The notes under the pieces were generated by a model. It searched no databases, had not been told where the DNA came from, and saw nothing but the letters and a program-made list of their open reading frames with translations. Below, piece by piece: positions 12,401 through 22,310 of a stretch of DNA of 64,000 bases (positions within the stretch are counted from its first letter, which is position 1; every line of letters starts with the position of its first letter). The stretch is from Patiria pectinifera (taxonomy: Eukaryota > Echinodermata > Asteroidea > Valvatida > Asterinidae): the NCBI GenBank assembly GCA_029964075.1, contig CM057135.1, positions 21,540,863 through 21,604,862 of the forward strand, given 5' to 3'. A program made the position numbers and the translations under genes.

Positions 12401-15400
12401 ATGGCTGCGTCTGACGGTCATTGACCGTCATCAGGGAAAATGCCCAGCTAATGACATTTCTTGCAGAGTGTCAAAAGGTTGTCTTTTAGTTCAGTCTAGT
12501 ATTCTGTCTGGGAGAATTGTTTGTGATGCGAGCAAGGCCTTGGTCGATGAAGTTTTCTCAATTATGAGGGATGATGATGTAGGAAGGGCAGCTCGAAGTG
12601 ATCCTCTTATTGTTGCCTTTGGCAATAACTGGATGATAAAAAACATTGGCAATCGAGTAATGCGGAGGTATTACACTTCCAACATAATGCGGCTAACTGC
12701 TCGTCTGAAGCTCAACCTGATTAAACTTGCCACACCAGAGAGAGGCACCGACTTGGAGTGCTACTTGCAGCCCAAATTCTTTGATGAAGTCACTACAGCT
12801 GTTTCTTGGGTAGCAAAGCAAAGTGCTGAAGATGAGGAAGACCTTGAATCGCCCTCAAATGCCATCAAGTTGTCCTACCATCTTAAGAAATTAGCCAGCA
12901 TCAAATTGGCAAAGGCAATCACAGCTTCAGATGATACACAAGGAAGGAAGCAGAAGATTTCATAAAACTGATGAACCTGCAGTTTTTAACAAAGCTGGCA
13001 AAAGTGTTGCTGGGGGAACGAAGGCTTGGGAAACAAAACCCCCTACCACTGCCAAATGACATCAAAAAGCTGTCGGAGAACATCAGCACTGAGATTCAGG
13101 GACTGGACCTTCACGAAGCTTCACATGAAAACTTTGTGAAAGCTGCACAGCTGGCAGAAACAAAGTTGATCACTTACAATAGGCGCAGGTGTGGGGAGAT
13201 GCAGTCAATGCTGTGAGTATAGCCTTTGACAGTTTTGTGCACAGTTGTTTGTAATTTGCATATGTCTTTGATGTCGTTGTAGGGGAATCCACACGATTGG
13301 CATATCTGTGAATGAATTTCAAAAAAAAAAAAGAGTTTGATGTAGAGTGTTGGAAGGAGTCCCCCTTTCCTAGAGTCAAACTGCCTTCAGGTCCTACATG
13401 AATGGCAAGTCAAGCTGGGCATGCATTTCCGTACTTGTTTTTCCCTTGCCAAACAACTTTGGAACCAAGACATTTGATACGGGAGACATGTTAAATCTGT
13501 AAAAGCCCATGTCAATTTCAGTCAAAGTTTTCTATCCTAGTCATTATAATAATACTAATAATTTTTCAATCCACTGTTAACATTTGCAGATCACATGCCT
13601 AGTAAGATTTTGACAAGAAATCCAAACACTAATAATTCCTTATAACATTACAAATTGTATTACATTTCATTTCAGGCTTAGCAGTTACCGCAATCGAACA
13701 AAAGGAATTAGTGCGGTGGACTCTGAAATGATGGACTTGTCGGACTTGGAGAGAAAACTAGCAGAAACACAGGAGTTGGTTGCAATTCGTGGAAAGGTAA
13801 TTGTCTTTTGATAATCATTTCACAGCATGTGTACCCATACCAATAATCCCAAGGGGGCCATTTGTATTGCGACCTGTAAATCATCTGCGTACACCAACTT
13901 TTGAAAAGAATAATTAACACTGACTTTTGCTTAGGCAAAAACACACCCTCATGGTAGAAGTATAGAGGACCGAAGTGTGACGTCAGCTGTCATTGTTCTG
14001 GTTAACTCTGGTTCGCACGCTGATTGCTGTGTACGTGGAACAGAATGCACCGCGCACTTCGGTAGGATACTCTATGCATGCCATTATTTGTGTAAATACC
14101 ATATAATATCCAAGTCTCTGTTAATCTTAGTATGCATTGTTAGATAAGCATGGTGCCCTGTTGGTTCACAGACCAATCAAGCTGTGTACTCACCACTTGG
14201 CAAGAGTTGGTGAAAGTATAGGCCTTCTTGAACAGGGAATATTGTGTTGCTCCTCAACAGTTTTCTTTTATAAAAATAAGAAAAAGGTGGACTACACCCA
14301 GTGACGCAACACGGGCATTTTCCAAAATAATGTCACCAGATGGTCATTTTGACTTACATTGGCTATGGTAGCTTTGATGTGTATGTATTGCCACAGCATG
14401 GATTTTCGCCATAATATTACTTTTCAATACACCTTACTTATAATGATATTTTTATTTGGGGGGATGGGAGGGGGGTGTTACAGTCACTCAGTTTATGCAT
14501 TCCTATAAGACCCCAATACCCCCCCCCCCCCTCCCCTTCCAAGTTTCAATATTCTAAACATGATACGCATTTCTCATTCTTTCTCCAACCATTTTTATGC
14601 ATGTTGGTGTACTTGGGAAAAAATGCAAGTTACGATACAAGTGGCCCTAGAGCAGTGACCCTGTTGTGAGGGCATATCTGCCTAATAGGCCCTAACCTCT
14701 GTTATTGCCAGTTAGGCCAAAACAAAAAATGTTGTATTTACAGTATTAAACCTGAACTACATGGTGTACCTTGATTTTTTGTTGCAAATTTTGATGACCT
14801 CAAGCGTTTTATTGCCGTTTGGTAATAAGACATTGTACAGGAACATGGTTATTGAGTCTCAAACATTGCAAAAGAACATGCAAATGCATGAACTTGGTTA
14901 AAAATATACCCCTGTCAAAATACAAATATTTCTGTACCTACCTACCTGGTGCCCCCCCCCCCCCCACATCAAAAGCTGGATACGCTACTGCATCAGCTAT
15001 TCTGAGCTATAGAATCATATTCATGTGTTTTGTATGGCCTTACTGGTTCCAGTTTGGCTGCTGGTGTCCTTAAAAATTTAAGAAACATCTTCAGCAAAAT
15101 AAAACAAACTATTTGAAAATCAATTTGAACAATCAGTTGGGGAAAATTTACCGGTACCTTGTTGGACCACTCATTTATTAAACCATGTCTTACCGTGATT
15201 TCTGAGGATTTTTACTGCCACATTCATGTATGTTCTGAACACTGTGCTAAAGCTTGTCTTTATTTACTATTTTTTTTTGTTTACATGTAAATATTTTCTT
15301 AAAACACAAATTGTAACTCCCTGTCCTTTAGAGAGGAAGACAAGTGCCAGTCATCGTACCTCCAGAGATAAAGCCTGTTTTGGAATACATAACGAGCCCT

Positions 15401-18400
15401 CATATTCGCAGGATTGCGGGCATCTCTCCATTGAATGTCTATGTGTTCGCCAGCACTGGTATGCAACATACCTTTCATTTTTTACAAATGTACTGATATT
15501 AGCAAACTATACAGTTGACTCTTGTTAAAAACAATTCAAAACCTGGGGTTCTTCAGTGCATACAAAATGGAACGTTAATAGATGGGTGCCTATTGCTGAC
15601 CAACAACAGTGAAAAATAAGTTGCTTATCAAAATTTTTCTTAAAGTTACACATGACATTATGCAACATGACTTTACGGGATGTTTGAAATAACTTTTTAA
15701 CCCTAAGTTAAATGAATTATATCGTAAAACTGTTATTTTGGACATGTTTGCAAATCAGTATATAGGCTTTAAAATATGTGACAAGTTTTGTCTGCTAATA
15801 TTTCGATCAGACCCACAATATCCCTGGAAACCTAAATTGTCTTTTAATTCAACTCTTGTATGGTCTGTGCAAGTAAATACATTTTGGTATGAAATGAAAT
15901 TCAAAAATGTAGTGATTAATCATTTAAGGTGCTGGCGTCATCCGTGGATACGACTCCGTGGCAGCAGTTGCTTCTCGTACAGGTCTTGAAAAACCAGATT
16001 TCATCCGTTCAACCAACCTAAGGAAATTTATGGCCACTATGACACAGGTAAAATGAAGGTTGTTAATCACTCCTCAAAAGTGTGTGTGGGGAACGGAGAC
16101 GTACCTTGATCAGAAGTAATGCGAGCCCTAACAGAGTGGAGTAAGAGGCCCGCTTAAGACATTTTTTTATTCTCAATGCTCTGTATGGTGCAAATTAAAG
16201 ACCACTTAAAGACATGTTTTTGTAGCAAAAGATCATCATTTAAACATCAAGTTTGAGTTTGAATTAATCACATGAGCTCATTGACGTATCCAGAGGGGGG
16301 GGGGGAGGCAGAGGGGCAACTTCCCCCAGCAGATTGTTTGAGTATTTTTTGCAGTATTAAAGATTTCTGATGTTGAGATTACCCACAAAATTATTGTGTT
16401 TTTTGTTTATAGAATAGGCTACTTTAAACACTTAACCCTATTAAGTCGGTAGTTTGTGTGCTTTTACGCTAAGTAGTTGTTAGTTCTGATAAGAACAGTC
16501 CTGCTTCTTGTTTTTGTCTCTATAGTTTTTGTGTTTTTTTGTTTTTTTATTCCGCTTTACATTACAACAAAATACACACCTGTATTATTCTATATTAAAT
16601 ATGATCTAATAGCTTTAAGAAAGGGGCACTTACATTCCATCAAAACACAATGATTTTAACAAAACAATGTTTATGTATATATTTATAAATATAACTTTGA
16701 GTTCATTTGAAAACAGTTGACATTCTTTGCGATAATCAAACCTGTATTATTCTATAATAAATATGACATTTAACTAAACCTTCATATAACGACACGTACA
16801 TTCCGTTCCAAAAGTGGAATTAAAAATGTATCCAACAGGAAAACGCAATTAACATAACTTTTAACAAAATAATACATGTGTAGTTAGATATTTTACGCTC
16901 TGGTTGCACTCCGCGGTCGATGTCCAGGTTGTTGGGAAAGCCTGACCAGGGTACAATGTAATTTAAGTGTTTGACGGAGTGTTGAATTTTACAAGAAACA
17001 ATTCCAAAACTTCTTATTTGTCTTTTGTATTTTAGCTCTAAAAACGAGTTCGCGTAAAAAAATATAAAAAGTGTTATTCCACGTATTGTTTTGGTATGCT
17101 TTCAGTCTAACTTTTAATATAGAAAACATCGCTATTGTAGTAATCAAATTTGTTTCAATGTCAAAGTCCGGGTTTAGTATTAAATCTGACATTGATGGAA
17201 AGTTATAACAATGCTTTGTTACTGATTGATAATACTTAATAAATTGATTCCAAAATTTAACTGTGTGTGCACAAGAAATAAACCCCCCCCCCCCAAAAAA
17301 AGGAAACCAGCTAAAAAAACATTACAATGCGCTGTGAAAATCAGCATATATTTTCCATTATGCCTAATAATGGTCATTATTGAAGAACGCCCCCATTTGG
17401 AAGATGTGTACCAACCCAGCCCCCCCCCCCCCTTCCTCCGACGCTACTGCATCAGCTATTCTGAGCTGTAGAATCATATTTGTGCTCCATTTTTTATTCG
17501 GGGGTGAAAAAAGTGGGGGGGGGGGGCAAACAATATCCCCCTCCCTACATTGAAAAAGGAACGTTTCAGTAAAGGTGTTAGAGTTGGAACCTTCAAACAG
17601 CCTCTTTTGGGCTCACTTGAAGTTGATTTCAATCTCACTCAGTTGGTTTCATTTTGTTCCTCTTGTCAAGCCCAGGCGGATGCCTTTTGACTCTAGCAAG
17701 CTTAATTGTCTATCCATTCTGTGATGTTTTAGTCTCTAGATATCAGCAGTCAAGAGATGCAGTGGGTGTGTGATCATCTTGGTCACACCCTAGATGTCCA
17801 CCAGTTGCATTACCGAGCGATTTCTGGGGTACTAGAGAGGGTCCACATTGCCAAGATGCTGCTCATCCAGGATAACAACCTGGTTAGCAAGTACCACGGA
17901 AAAAGGCTTGAAGACATTCAGCTCGAAGGTGAGATCACTTTTATTTTTAAGGAATTTGCTGGGAATTCATTTCATCAACTGTTTGTAATCTTACGCAACA
18001 GCGCAACAGCTGTGATATATATTGCAGATATTTCAAGCAACATGCATACGTGTTTAGAACATTTCCCACACTGCACGGACATGCACCTGATGGCGTTGCC
18101 TATGCAGTTTTAATTTTCCTTTGAAGATAACTGTATTTGAGAGGAGGCTGTTACTCCTTCAGATTTTGCTATATGGGCCAAATCATTCTTTGGTGTTATA
18201 TGGAAGCACAACTGGGCTAAAGTTAGAACAGATCATTTGGCCTGCTTATGCTTTTCTGAGTCAGTGCTACATCAGGCGAATGATTTGGTTCTTGGGTAAC
18301 CCTCGGAAAGTTATACCACCATGAATCATTGCTCAGGTGGTTAAGCATCTGCTTAGTGATGAGGACAGTGTGACTATTTTCTCAGTCTGTATTTGCATAT

Positions 18401-20182
18401 GTGCAGTAGTAATTGCTTTTTATTTAGGCCTGTTGTGTAGTAAACATGTGTTTATTGTGATGTGGAAAAATTTTCAAACCTAGAGCTTGTGTATGGGAAC
18501 GAAGATGGTCCCGACACCCAACCTCCAAAGGAAGCCTCCTCATCAGATGCAACCCAGTTTAACTTCATTGAGGACCATGACGAAAATCAAGACTGCATAC
18601 CAGAACTGTTGGAGGAGGATTGTGATGAATCAGGTACCATGTCATGCATGAAGCAATTTCGATAATTAATATATAAACTATTGCCAAGAACTTGATGATC
18701 AGTAACCTCATGGTTTAAACTTCACCTTTCATTTTAACATACGGTGTATGAATAGTGAAGCTAGGATAAAAAGCTCTCCAATCTCAAGTGTTAGTTTTAT
18801 TGGATCATTCTCTGAAATAATGACTCCTGCTTTCCTGCAGTTACAGTAACGAATGGCACAGTGTCTAGTCACATCATTTCCATTATTAAAAAAAGAGAGA
18901 TCACGTTTTGGACCCATGTAATAATTTTATTATTTTAGACATAAGCCAGTTAAGTATTTCAACTAGGCATGCGTGCAATGATATGGGTCACCGGTCACTC
19001 TGGGTAATTGATTGCTCATCGAATGTGCATTGGGCCCATGGAAACGGGTGCAAGATGCTCGTGTGTTAATAACAAGCAGAACGGGCGTCTGTGAATCTTC
19101 GCATATCATCACTTAAGCCTTATATTATCCCAAATGACCTTTAACATGGACTACTTCATCAATATACCGAACTGACTTGTTGAAATGATGCCAGCTACCA
19201 CTGATTTAAGCTAGCCATTCAACATTGGCAATCTCAGAGGTTGAGTGTTTAAGACGTCTGCATGAACAAGAGGTTTTTAGCATTTGTTTTAAGAATGCAC
19301 TGAGTTATATTGCCAAACGTAAGATTTTCAGACAAAAGTACTGGAGTACTTGTTGATTACTTTTGTCGAAAATTGTTATGTTTTGCTCAGCTGTGATAGT
19401 TTTGAGGTCATCAAGATATTTTGTAATCATAATTCTGTTCATCTACCATCTAATGTCCAGCTTTCATCACCCCTAACCAGTTCAATATTTGGCAAGAAAT
19501 TGAGTCCCTCCTGGTCCCCATTTGCCATCCAACACTGTGGTACTGTCACATACAGAAACAGTGAATTTGTGTTTGTGGAGTTACAAGTTGTTTTTATTTA
19601 TTCTGCAGTTGTCAAACAAGTTATACAGGAATATTGTTTTAAGGTCAGAATGACAAGGGAAGTAGCCATTTTTAAAGGGTAGTGGCACCACCAATCTTTA
19701 ATGCTTTGGGGGAAGCACCGAACAACCAAATACGAGGTGAGAGAAAAAAGACATGGTCCTAAGGCCTCCGACACATTGAGCAGATACTCTACAGACGAAG
19801 GTCTAGACTTTGCATCATGTTTAGGACCATGTGATTTTGCTCTCATTTGGTATGTACTGCACTTGGAAAAAATTTTAAGAAAATTGGATTTGTTGGAAGT
19901 TGTATTGAAGAAAGATAATGATCAAAAGAAATGTGCAAATACTATTTCATTGTAGAGTCAAACATGGTACCCCGAAAGAAGAGAAAACCAACGATCGGAA
20001 GACACAAGTGGACCAGTGCCGAATATGAGGAGGTGCAGATCATTTTTGCGTCATGCTTCAAGGAAGATAAAACCCCAGGGCAAGCAGAGCTTGCAAAGGG
20101 TATTGCCAAAAGCAAAGCAAAGGGTGGAACCAGTTGGAAGCTGGGGGGGGGGAGAAAATTTAAAAAAAGATCTCATGGATGA
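3353..20182 (+). CDS. PWWP / zinc-motif / tyrosine-recombinase-like gene (multi-exon, with disablements)
   Basis: Eleven plus-strand exons can be joined with GT-AG borders and mostly matching phases: 3353-3473, 6881-~7465, 8355-8460, 9192-9259, 10727-13212, 13676-13796, 15332-15458, 15929-16047, 17733-17928, 18484-18633 and 19956-20182. Domain order is PWWP, linker with 51-bp repeats, PWWP, acidic repeats, Cys/His zinc motif, helical region, tyrosine-recombinase-like core, basic tail. The core resembles the phage-integrase fold: GKRGRQVPVIVP, then STNLRKFMAT, then HLGHTLDVHQLHYR with a possible Tyr nucleophile. PWWP domains bind methylated-histone chromatin. Problems: frameshifts near 6897, about 7060, 12308 and 12935; stops at 7027 and 11815. 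The five exons from 13676 to 18633 are clean. It may be a Crypton-type recombinase gene taken over by the host, a decaying gene, or a real gene with sequencing indels. No first exon was found. Confidence 0.65.
3474..6880 (+). other. Intron with two hairpins, no gene seen
   Basis: Between the first PWWP exon and the next exon I see no convincing coding sequence. Two hairpin-forming inverted repeats lie here: TGGAAGTTCTATT / AATAGAACTTCCA at about 4224-4257, and a longer one at 4463-4613. The short ORFs in this stretch lack family features. Confidence 0.5.
4463..4613. repeat. Imperfect palindrome of about 150 bp (MITE-like)
   Basis: CAAATAATGAATGTT on the left pairs with AACATTCATTATTTG on the right, and GAATAATTTCATTCGGTGAC pairs with GTCACCGAATGAAATTATTC inside. 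The centre holds GGAATGTTCC. The arms are nearly complementary along their whole length, as in a small foldback MITE. No clear target duplication was identified. Confidence 0.65.
6881..7465 (+). CDS. Exon: linker after PWWP plus 51-bp repeat array (disrupted)
   Basis: The acceptor CTTTTTCCAG ends at 6880. The frame expected from the PWWP exon reads DFPLE; it then shifts by one base into SASKYLLKYNADIEGAKKVQ, which continues into the repeats. An in-frame TAG lies at 7027-7029 and a one-base change near 7060 moves later repeats to another frame, where they read SISGGQSVIPDGSKQ until a stop at about 7465. The donor is not clear. The disablements may be real or sequence errors. Confidence 0.5.
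6986..7435 (+). repeat. 51-bp minisatellite, about nine copies
   Basis: The unit TCAGGTGGCCAGTCAGTGAT plus CCCAGATGGTTCTAAACAAA and a variable 11-base link repeats every 51 bp, so the array can stay in frame with 17 residues per copy. Later copies are almost identical, differing mainly in the link (AAAACG, ACAACG, AAAGCC). It lies inside an exon of the PWWP gene. Confidence 0.85.
7436..7459. repeat. Inverted repeat with CRE-like core at the end of the minisatellite
   Basis: CCTATGAC and GTCATAGG form an inverted pair around GTCATTAT. The left arm contains TGACGTCA, the cAMP-response-element consensus. It directly abuts the last 51-bp repeat. Confidence 0.6.
7466..8354 (+). other. Intron, no gene seen
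   Basis: AT-rich, with a run of ten G at about 7833 and poly-T tracts. I see no coding or RNA gene features. Confidence 0.45.
8355..8460 (+). CDS. Exon: second PWWP domain
   Basis: TGTATTTATTACAG precedes the exon and GTAAGTATAA follows it. The frame reads GEVVFVRLQGIWWPGVVEGF and on to CGFYDEDT. IWWP is the PWWP signature. The exon ends in phase 2 and joins the next exon in frame. Confidence 0.8.
9192..9259 (+). CDS. Exon: end of second PWWP domain
   Basis: A 68-bp exon between ATATTTTACAG and GTACGAG. Joined to the second PWWP exon it reads TLNTTSRRSVKKFTYDRESP, the usual strand and helix after a PWWP core. It ends in phase 1, which fits the exon at 10727. Confidence 0.65.
9365..9600 (+). 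repeat. Three diverged copies of an ACTTCATTTTCCATAGGATA repeat
   Basis: ACTTCRTTTTCCATAGGATA occurs at about 9368, 9501 and 9570, two of them followed by CTGGCAA. Each copy is preceded by T-rich or C-rich low-complexity sequence. The short ORFs here come from this repeat. Confidence 0.6.
9672..9731. repeat. Hairpin with 19-bp arms
   Basis: GTTTCCTTTGATTGAGACT and AGTCTCAATCGAAGGAAAC pair with one mismatch around a loop of about 22 bases. It lies inside the intron before the large exon. Confidence 0.6.
9732..10726 (+). other. Intron, no gene seen
   Basis: Low GC with a poly-C run just before the acceptor at 10726. No coding frame with family features was seen. Confidence 0.45.
10727..13212 (+). 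CDS. Large exon: acidic repeats, zinc motif and helical region (one stop, two frameshifts)
   Basis: The exon starts after CTACTTTAAG in the phase set by the 9192 exon (ATLKKKRPGLVRKFLEDVRK). Seven repeats of 31-37 residues follow (ETGHVSPESRREEVQAAATR type). An in-frame TAA at 11815-11817 is followed at once by more coding sequence (KRKANVDDCEYVPSSCDD). A C-x2-C...H-x3-H-like part (SCFFCKKLYVNIGEQVQRVH) precedes a one-base shift near 12308. Next comes GEFIVARRP and a second zinc motif, CPKCKEWLRLTVIDRHQGKC, then a helical stretch and another one-base shift near 12935. The donor is GTGAGT at 13213. The zinc motif and helical region match a family found in many marine animals next to recombinase-like domains; its function is not known to me. 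Confidence 0.65.
10801..11512 (+). repeat. Seven protein-coding tandem repeats (93-111 bp)
   Basis: Repeats start at each GAAACAGGTCACGTCAGTCC. The units encode ETGHVSPESRREEVQAAATR followed by an acidic/Ser tail ending VQSDQ. Copy length varies by multiples of three, so the frame has been kept, which argues for past selection on the protein. Confidence 0.85.
13213..13675 (+). other. Intron
   Basis: Bounded by GTGAGT and TTTCATTTCAG. No other feature was seen. Confidence 0.5.
13676..13796 (+). CDS. Exon: start of recombinase-like region
   Basis: Joined to the previous exon in phase, it reads LSSYRNRTKGISAVDSEMMD and ends at LVAIRGK. Donor GTAATTG. No disablement. Confidence 0.7.
13797..15331 (+). 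other. Intron with a hairpin and poly-C tracts
   Basis: A short inverted repeat (GTATAGAGGACCGAAGTG versus CACTTCGGTAGGATACTCTA) spans about 13962-14074. Poly-C runs lie near 14520 and 14950; the second is followed by GGATACGCTACTGCATCAGC, repeated near 17445. No gene seen. Confidence 0.45.
14950..15022 (+). repeat. Dispersed repeat copy 1 (poly-C then CTACTGCATCAGC)
   Basis: A poly-C run and then ACGCTACTGCATCAGCTATT with CTGAGCT and TAGAATCATAT. A second copy in the same orientation is at 17424-17485. It looks like the end of a dispersed repeat. Confidence 0.5.
15332..15458 (+). CDS. Exon: tyrosine-recombinase-like core, box I region
   Basis: Acceptor CTGTCCTTTAG, donor GTATGCA. It reads RGRQVPVIVPPEIKPVLEYI and on to NVYVFASTG. 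With the preceding GK it gives GKRGRQVPVIV, which fits the region carrying the first catalytic Arg. Phase 0 in, phase 1 out. Confidence 0.75.
15929..16047 (+). CDS. Exon: tyrosine-recombinase-like core, box II region
   Basis: Reads AGVIRGYDSVAAVASRTGLE and then STNLRKFMATMTQ. The LRK-x-x-AT segment fits the recombinase box II around the second catalytic Arg, with Thr/Asn where many enzymes have His. Phase fits both neighbours. Donor GTAAAAT. Confidence 0.75.
16048..17732 (+). other. Intron with poly-G/poly-C tracts
   Basis: Poly-G at about 16291, poly-C at about 17283 and 17424, poly-G at about 17515. A copy of the CTACTGCATCAGC dispersed repeat is at 17424-17485. No gene seen. Confidence 0.45.
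17733..17928 (+). CDS. Exon: tyrosine-recombinase-like core, GH...Y region
   Basis: Reads SLDISSQEMQWVCDHLGHTL then DVHQLHYRAIS. LGH followed nine residues later by Tyr is the recombinase box III and nucleophile pattern. The rest (LERVHIAKMLL) is helical. Phase 0 in, phase 1 out; donor GTGAGAT. Confidence 0.8.
18484..18633 (+). CDS. Exon: acidic linker after recombinase core
   Basis: Reads ELVYGNEDGPDTQPPKEASS and ends EEDCDESG. Acidic and probably disordered. Acceptor CAAACCTAG, donor GTACCAT; the phases join both sides. Confidence 0.65.
18634..19719 (+). other. Intron, no gene seen
   Basis: An acceptor/donor pair at 19607-19643 could mark a small alternative exon, but the phase does not continue into the last exon. 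Nothing else is supported. Confidence 0.4.
19721..19857. repeat. Inverted repeat with ACATGGTCCTAA arms
   Basis: CCAAATACGAGGTGAGAG and ACATGGTCCTAA on the left pair with TTAGGACCATGT and CTCTCATTTGG on the right. A second copy is at 22686-22824. The short ORFs on both strands here come from this palindrome. Confidence 0.65.
19956..20182 (+). CDS. Last exon of the PWWP/recombinase gene: basic, Myb-like tail
   Basis: Acceptor ATTTCATTGTAG. In the phase set by the 18484 exon it reads SNMVPRKKRKPTIGRHKWTS, then AEYEEVQIIFASCFKED, and a KAKGGTSWK end before a 10-G run (20143-20152). The K/R cluster looks like a nuclear localisation signal; W...AE..EV..IF resembles a Myb/SANT helix. The G run probably replaced or altered the original end. 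Confidence 0.6.
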
Positions 20183-21480
20183 GGCTACATCCTAGTCAAA
20201 GATGAGCAAACCTGTTCCTATTCCAAAGATAAAAACTTTTTTTTTTTCAAATAGTGCCCCAAATTTACTGTTATTTAGTTTGTTAGAAAAAATGCATTGG
20301 ATTACACACCTGTGACAAGGTACAAGCCTGCTAGAGTAGTTCCCTGTCCTTGCTTTTCCCCAAAATCTTATAAATAGCTACATTTTCAACTTATGTGGGG
20401 TGATTATTTTTTTTGGGGGGGGGGTTCTTTTTTTTGGTTTTTTTTTCCCCAGCATCTATGAAAACAAAATTTCATACATGGCAGTGAAACAACATTTTCT
20501 ATAAAATACCAACCCCCTGAATCAATCCATTCCTGAAAATCAGGGGTGAGAATTGTCAGGATTTTTCCTGATTTCAGGATGTTTTGTCAGGATTTTTCCC
20601 TGATTTCAGGATTTTTTGTCGGGACTTTTTCCTGATTATTTTTTTTTGTAAAAGTGAGTTGCACTTAATTTTCCATTTGATTTACCAGAAGCAGTTCTTG
20701 GACCATTAAAAAAGTGGTGGCCTCTGAAAACTTATTTAAAAGTAATATGCAACATTTGCAAACATTAAACAACAAAACTACCTAATTATTAGGAAATACC
20801 CGTTATTACTGGTCTCTTAGTGAATGACAGTCAAGCAGCCTGTAAAACCATGGCACCTGGTGAGCTGTCATTTCCAAGAAAAATCATATTTTTTTATCAA
20901 TTTCAAATGTTGGTCAGCTGTCCAGCATTGAAAAAAATGGGTTTTTCAAATAGCGGCCCCAATTTACCATTATTTAGTTTCTCAGAAATAATGCCTTGAT
21001 TTCACGCCTATGAACAGGTACAAGTCAGCTAGACTAGTTCCCTGACCTTGCAATTCCCCCAGATCTTATAAATACAGTCAAACACCTTTATAACAAGGTC
21101 CTTGAGACTTTACAAATGACTTTGTTATAACAGGTACCTTGTATTAACAGAAATGAAAACAAAGAAAAACGGACACTTGGGACCTGCAATTTTGCTTGTT
21201 ATAAGCAGTACCTTGTATTAAGAGTACTCTTGTATTAAGAGTACCCTTATCAGGGTTCGACTGTAGCTGCATTTCAACTTATGTGGGATCTTGGGTGGGG
21301 TGATTGTTTTTTTTTCTTTTAATCAATCCATTTCTGAAAATAGGCGGCATCTGAATTACATGACTAAGGCTTAAATTGCACACGAGTCTAGGCCCTAGAC
21401 TCATGTGCGATCTCAATCCATAGCCAAGTAATTGGGACACTGCCTTACACTAAAAGCAAATGTTGTATATCCGCTTTAAA

Positions 21481-21795
21481 GTTTGTAATTACCTCATAGT
21501 TATTCTGATTGAAAGAGATCAATACACTGACTACCCGTGTAATTTTTTTGAATATGGAACATGCTTTGTTGTTCGTGTTATTATACAATCCACATTGGCC
21601 AAGATATCATACAAGTTTGTAATTACCTCATAGGTATTCTGATTGAACGAGATCAATACACAGACTACCTGTGTAATTTTTTTTAATATGGAACATGCTT
21701 TATTGTTTGTGTTATTATACAATCCACATTGGCCAAGATATCATACAAGTTTGTAATTACCTCATAGTTATTCCAATTTAAAGAAATCAATACAC
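21481..21795. repeat. 134-bp tandem repeat, about 2.4 copies
   Basis: GTTTGTAATTACCTCATAG starts at 21481, 21615 and 21749. A second array in copy B starts at 24450, 24584 and 24718. A single diverged version occurs at about 26645-26880. Confidence 0.85.
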
Positions 21796-21830
21796 TGACT
21801 ACTCATGTTATTTTTTAATATGGAAAGTGC

Positions 21831-22154
21831 CTAATTGTAAGACGCCACTTGCTCATTGCATGCACAGTTTGCCATGATACACGTTAATATGATCAGCCAT
21901 ACTGCCAAAGCAGCGATGCCAAGTATCAGTATGAAGATGGCGCCATGAATGCCTTTGAGGGTTTTGGAGAAGTAGATATACATGTGTGCCCACAACATAT
22001 TTTCAGGAGCGATTGAAGGTGGTGGTGGTGGTGGAGGCCTAGGTTGTACCGGTGGAGCTTGTGAGGGTTGATCCCCTGATTGTTCAGCTGTTGAACATCT
22101 GGAAGGGGGTGGTGCAAGTGGTGATGCCAGTGAGGGCTGATCCCACTCTTCCAT
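21831..22154 (-). CDS. Proline-rich single-pass membrane protein exon, copy A
   Basis: It encodes 107 residues: MEEWDQPSLASPLAPPPS, a proline tract (RPPPPPPP), then one membrane segment (GAIFILILGIAALAVWLIIL) and CIMANCACNE. The end reads through to QVASYN because the bases after CACNE are GCAAGT; the diverged third copy has GTAAGT, a splice donor, at that place. The ATG is preceded by TTGCTAAG, which could be an acceptor. The membrane part loosely resembles the second half of CD225/dispanin proteins, but this is weak. Function unknown. Confidence 0.5.
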   Translation of the reverse strand: MEEWDQPSLASPLAPPPSRCSTAEQSGDQPSQAPPVQPRPPPPPPPSIAPENMLWAHMYIYFSKTLKGIHGAIFILILGIAALAVWLIILTCIMANCACNEQVASYN

Positions 22155-22310
22155 CTTAGCAATTGTAACGGAGACCCCTTTTTAAGGGCCACGCCCGCCA
22201 GTTAATAACACAAGACTTAACCAAAATACCTTATGTCTTTAATATAAAGCATGATATCTGTGTACCAGTTTCAATGATGTATAAGCTGCACTTGACAATT
22301 CACTAAAGTA

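Noticed and set aside
19741..19955. ORF reading EKRHGPKASDTLSRYSTDEG ahead of the last exon
   Set aside because: It lies in a short inverted repeat and upstream of the acceptor at 19955; the exon uses another frame.
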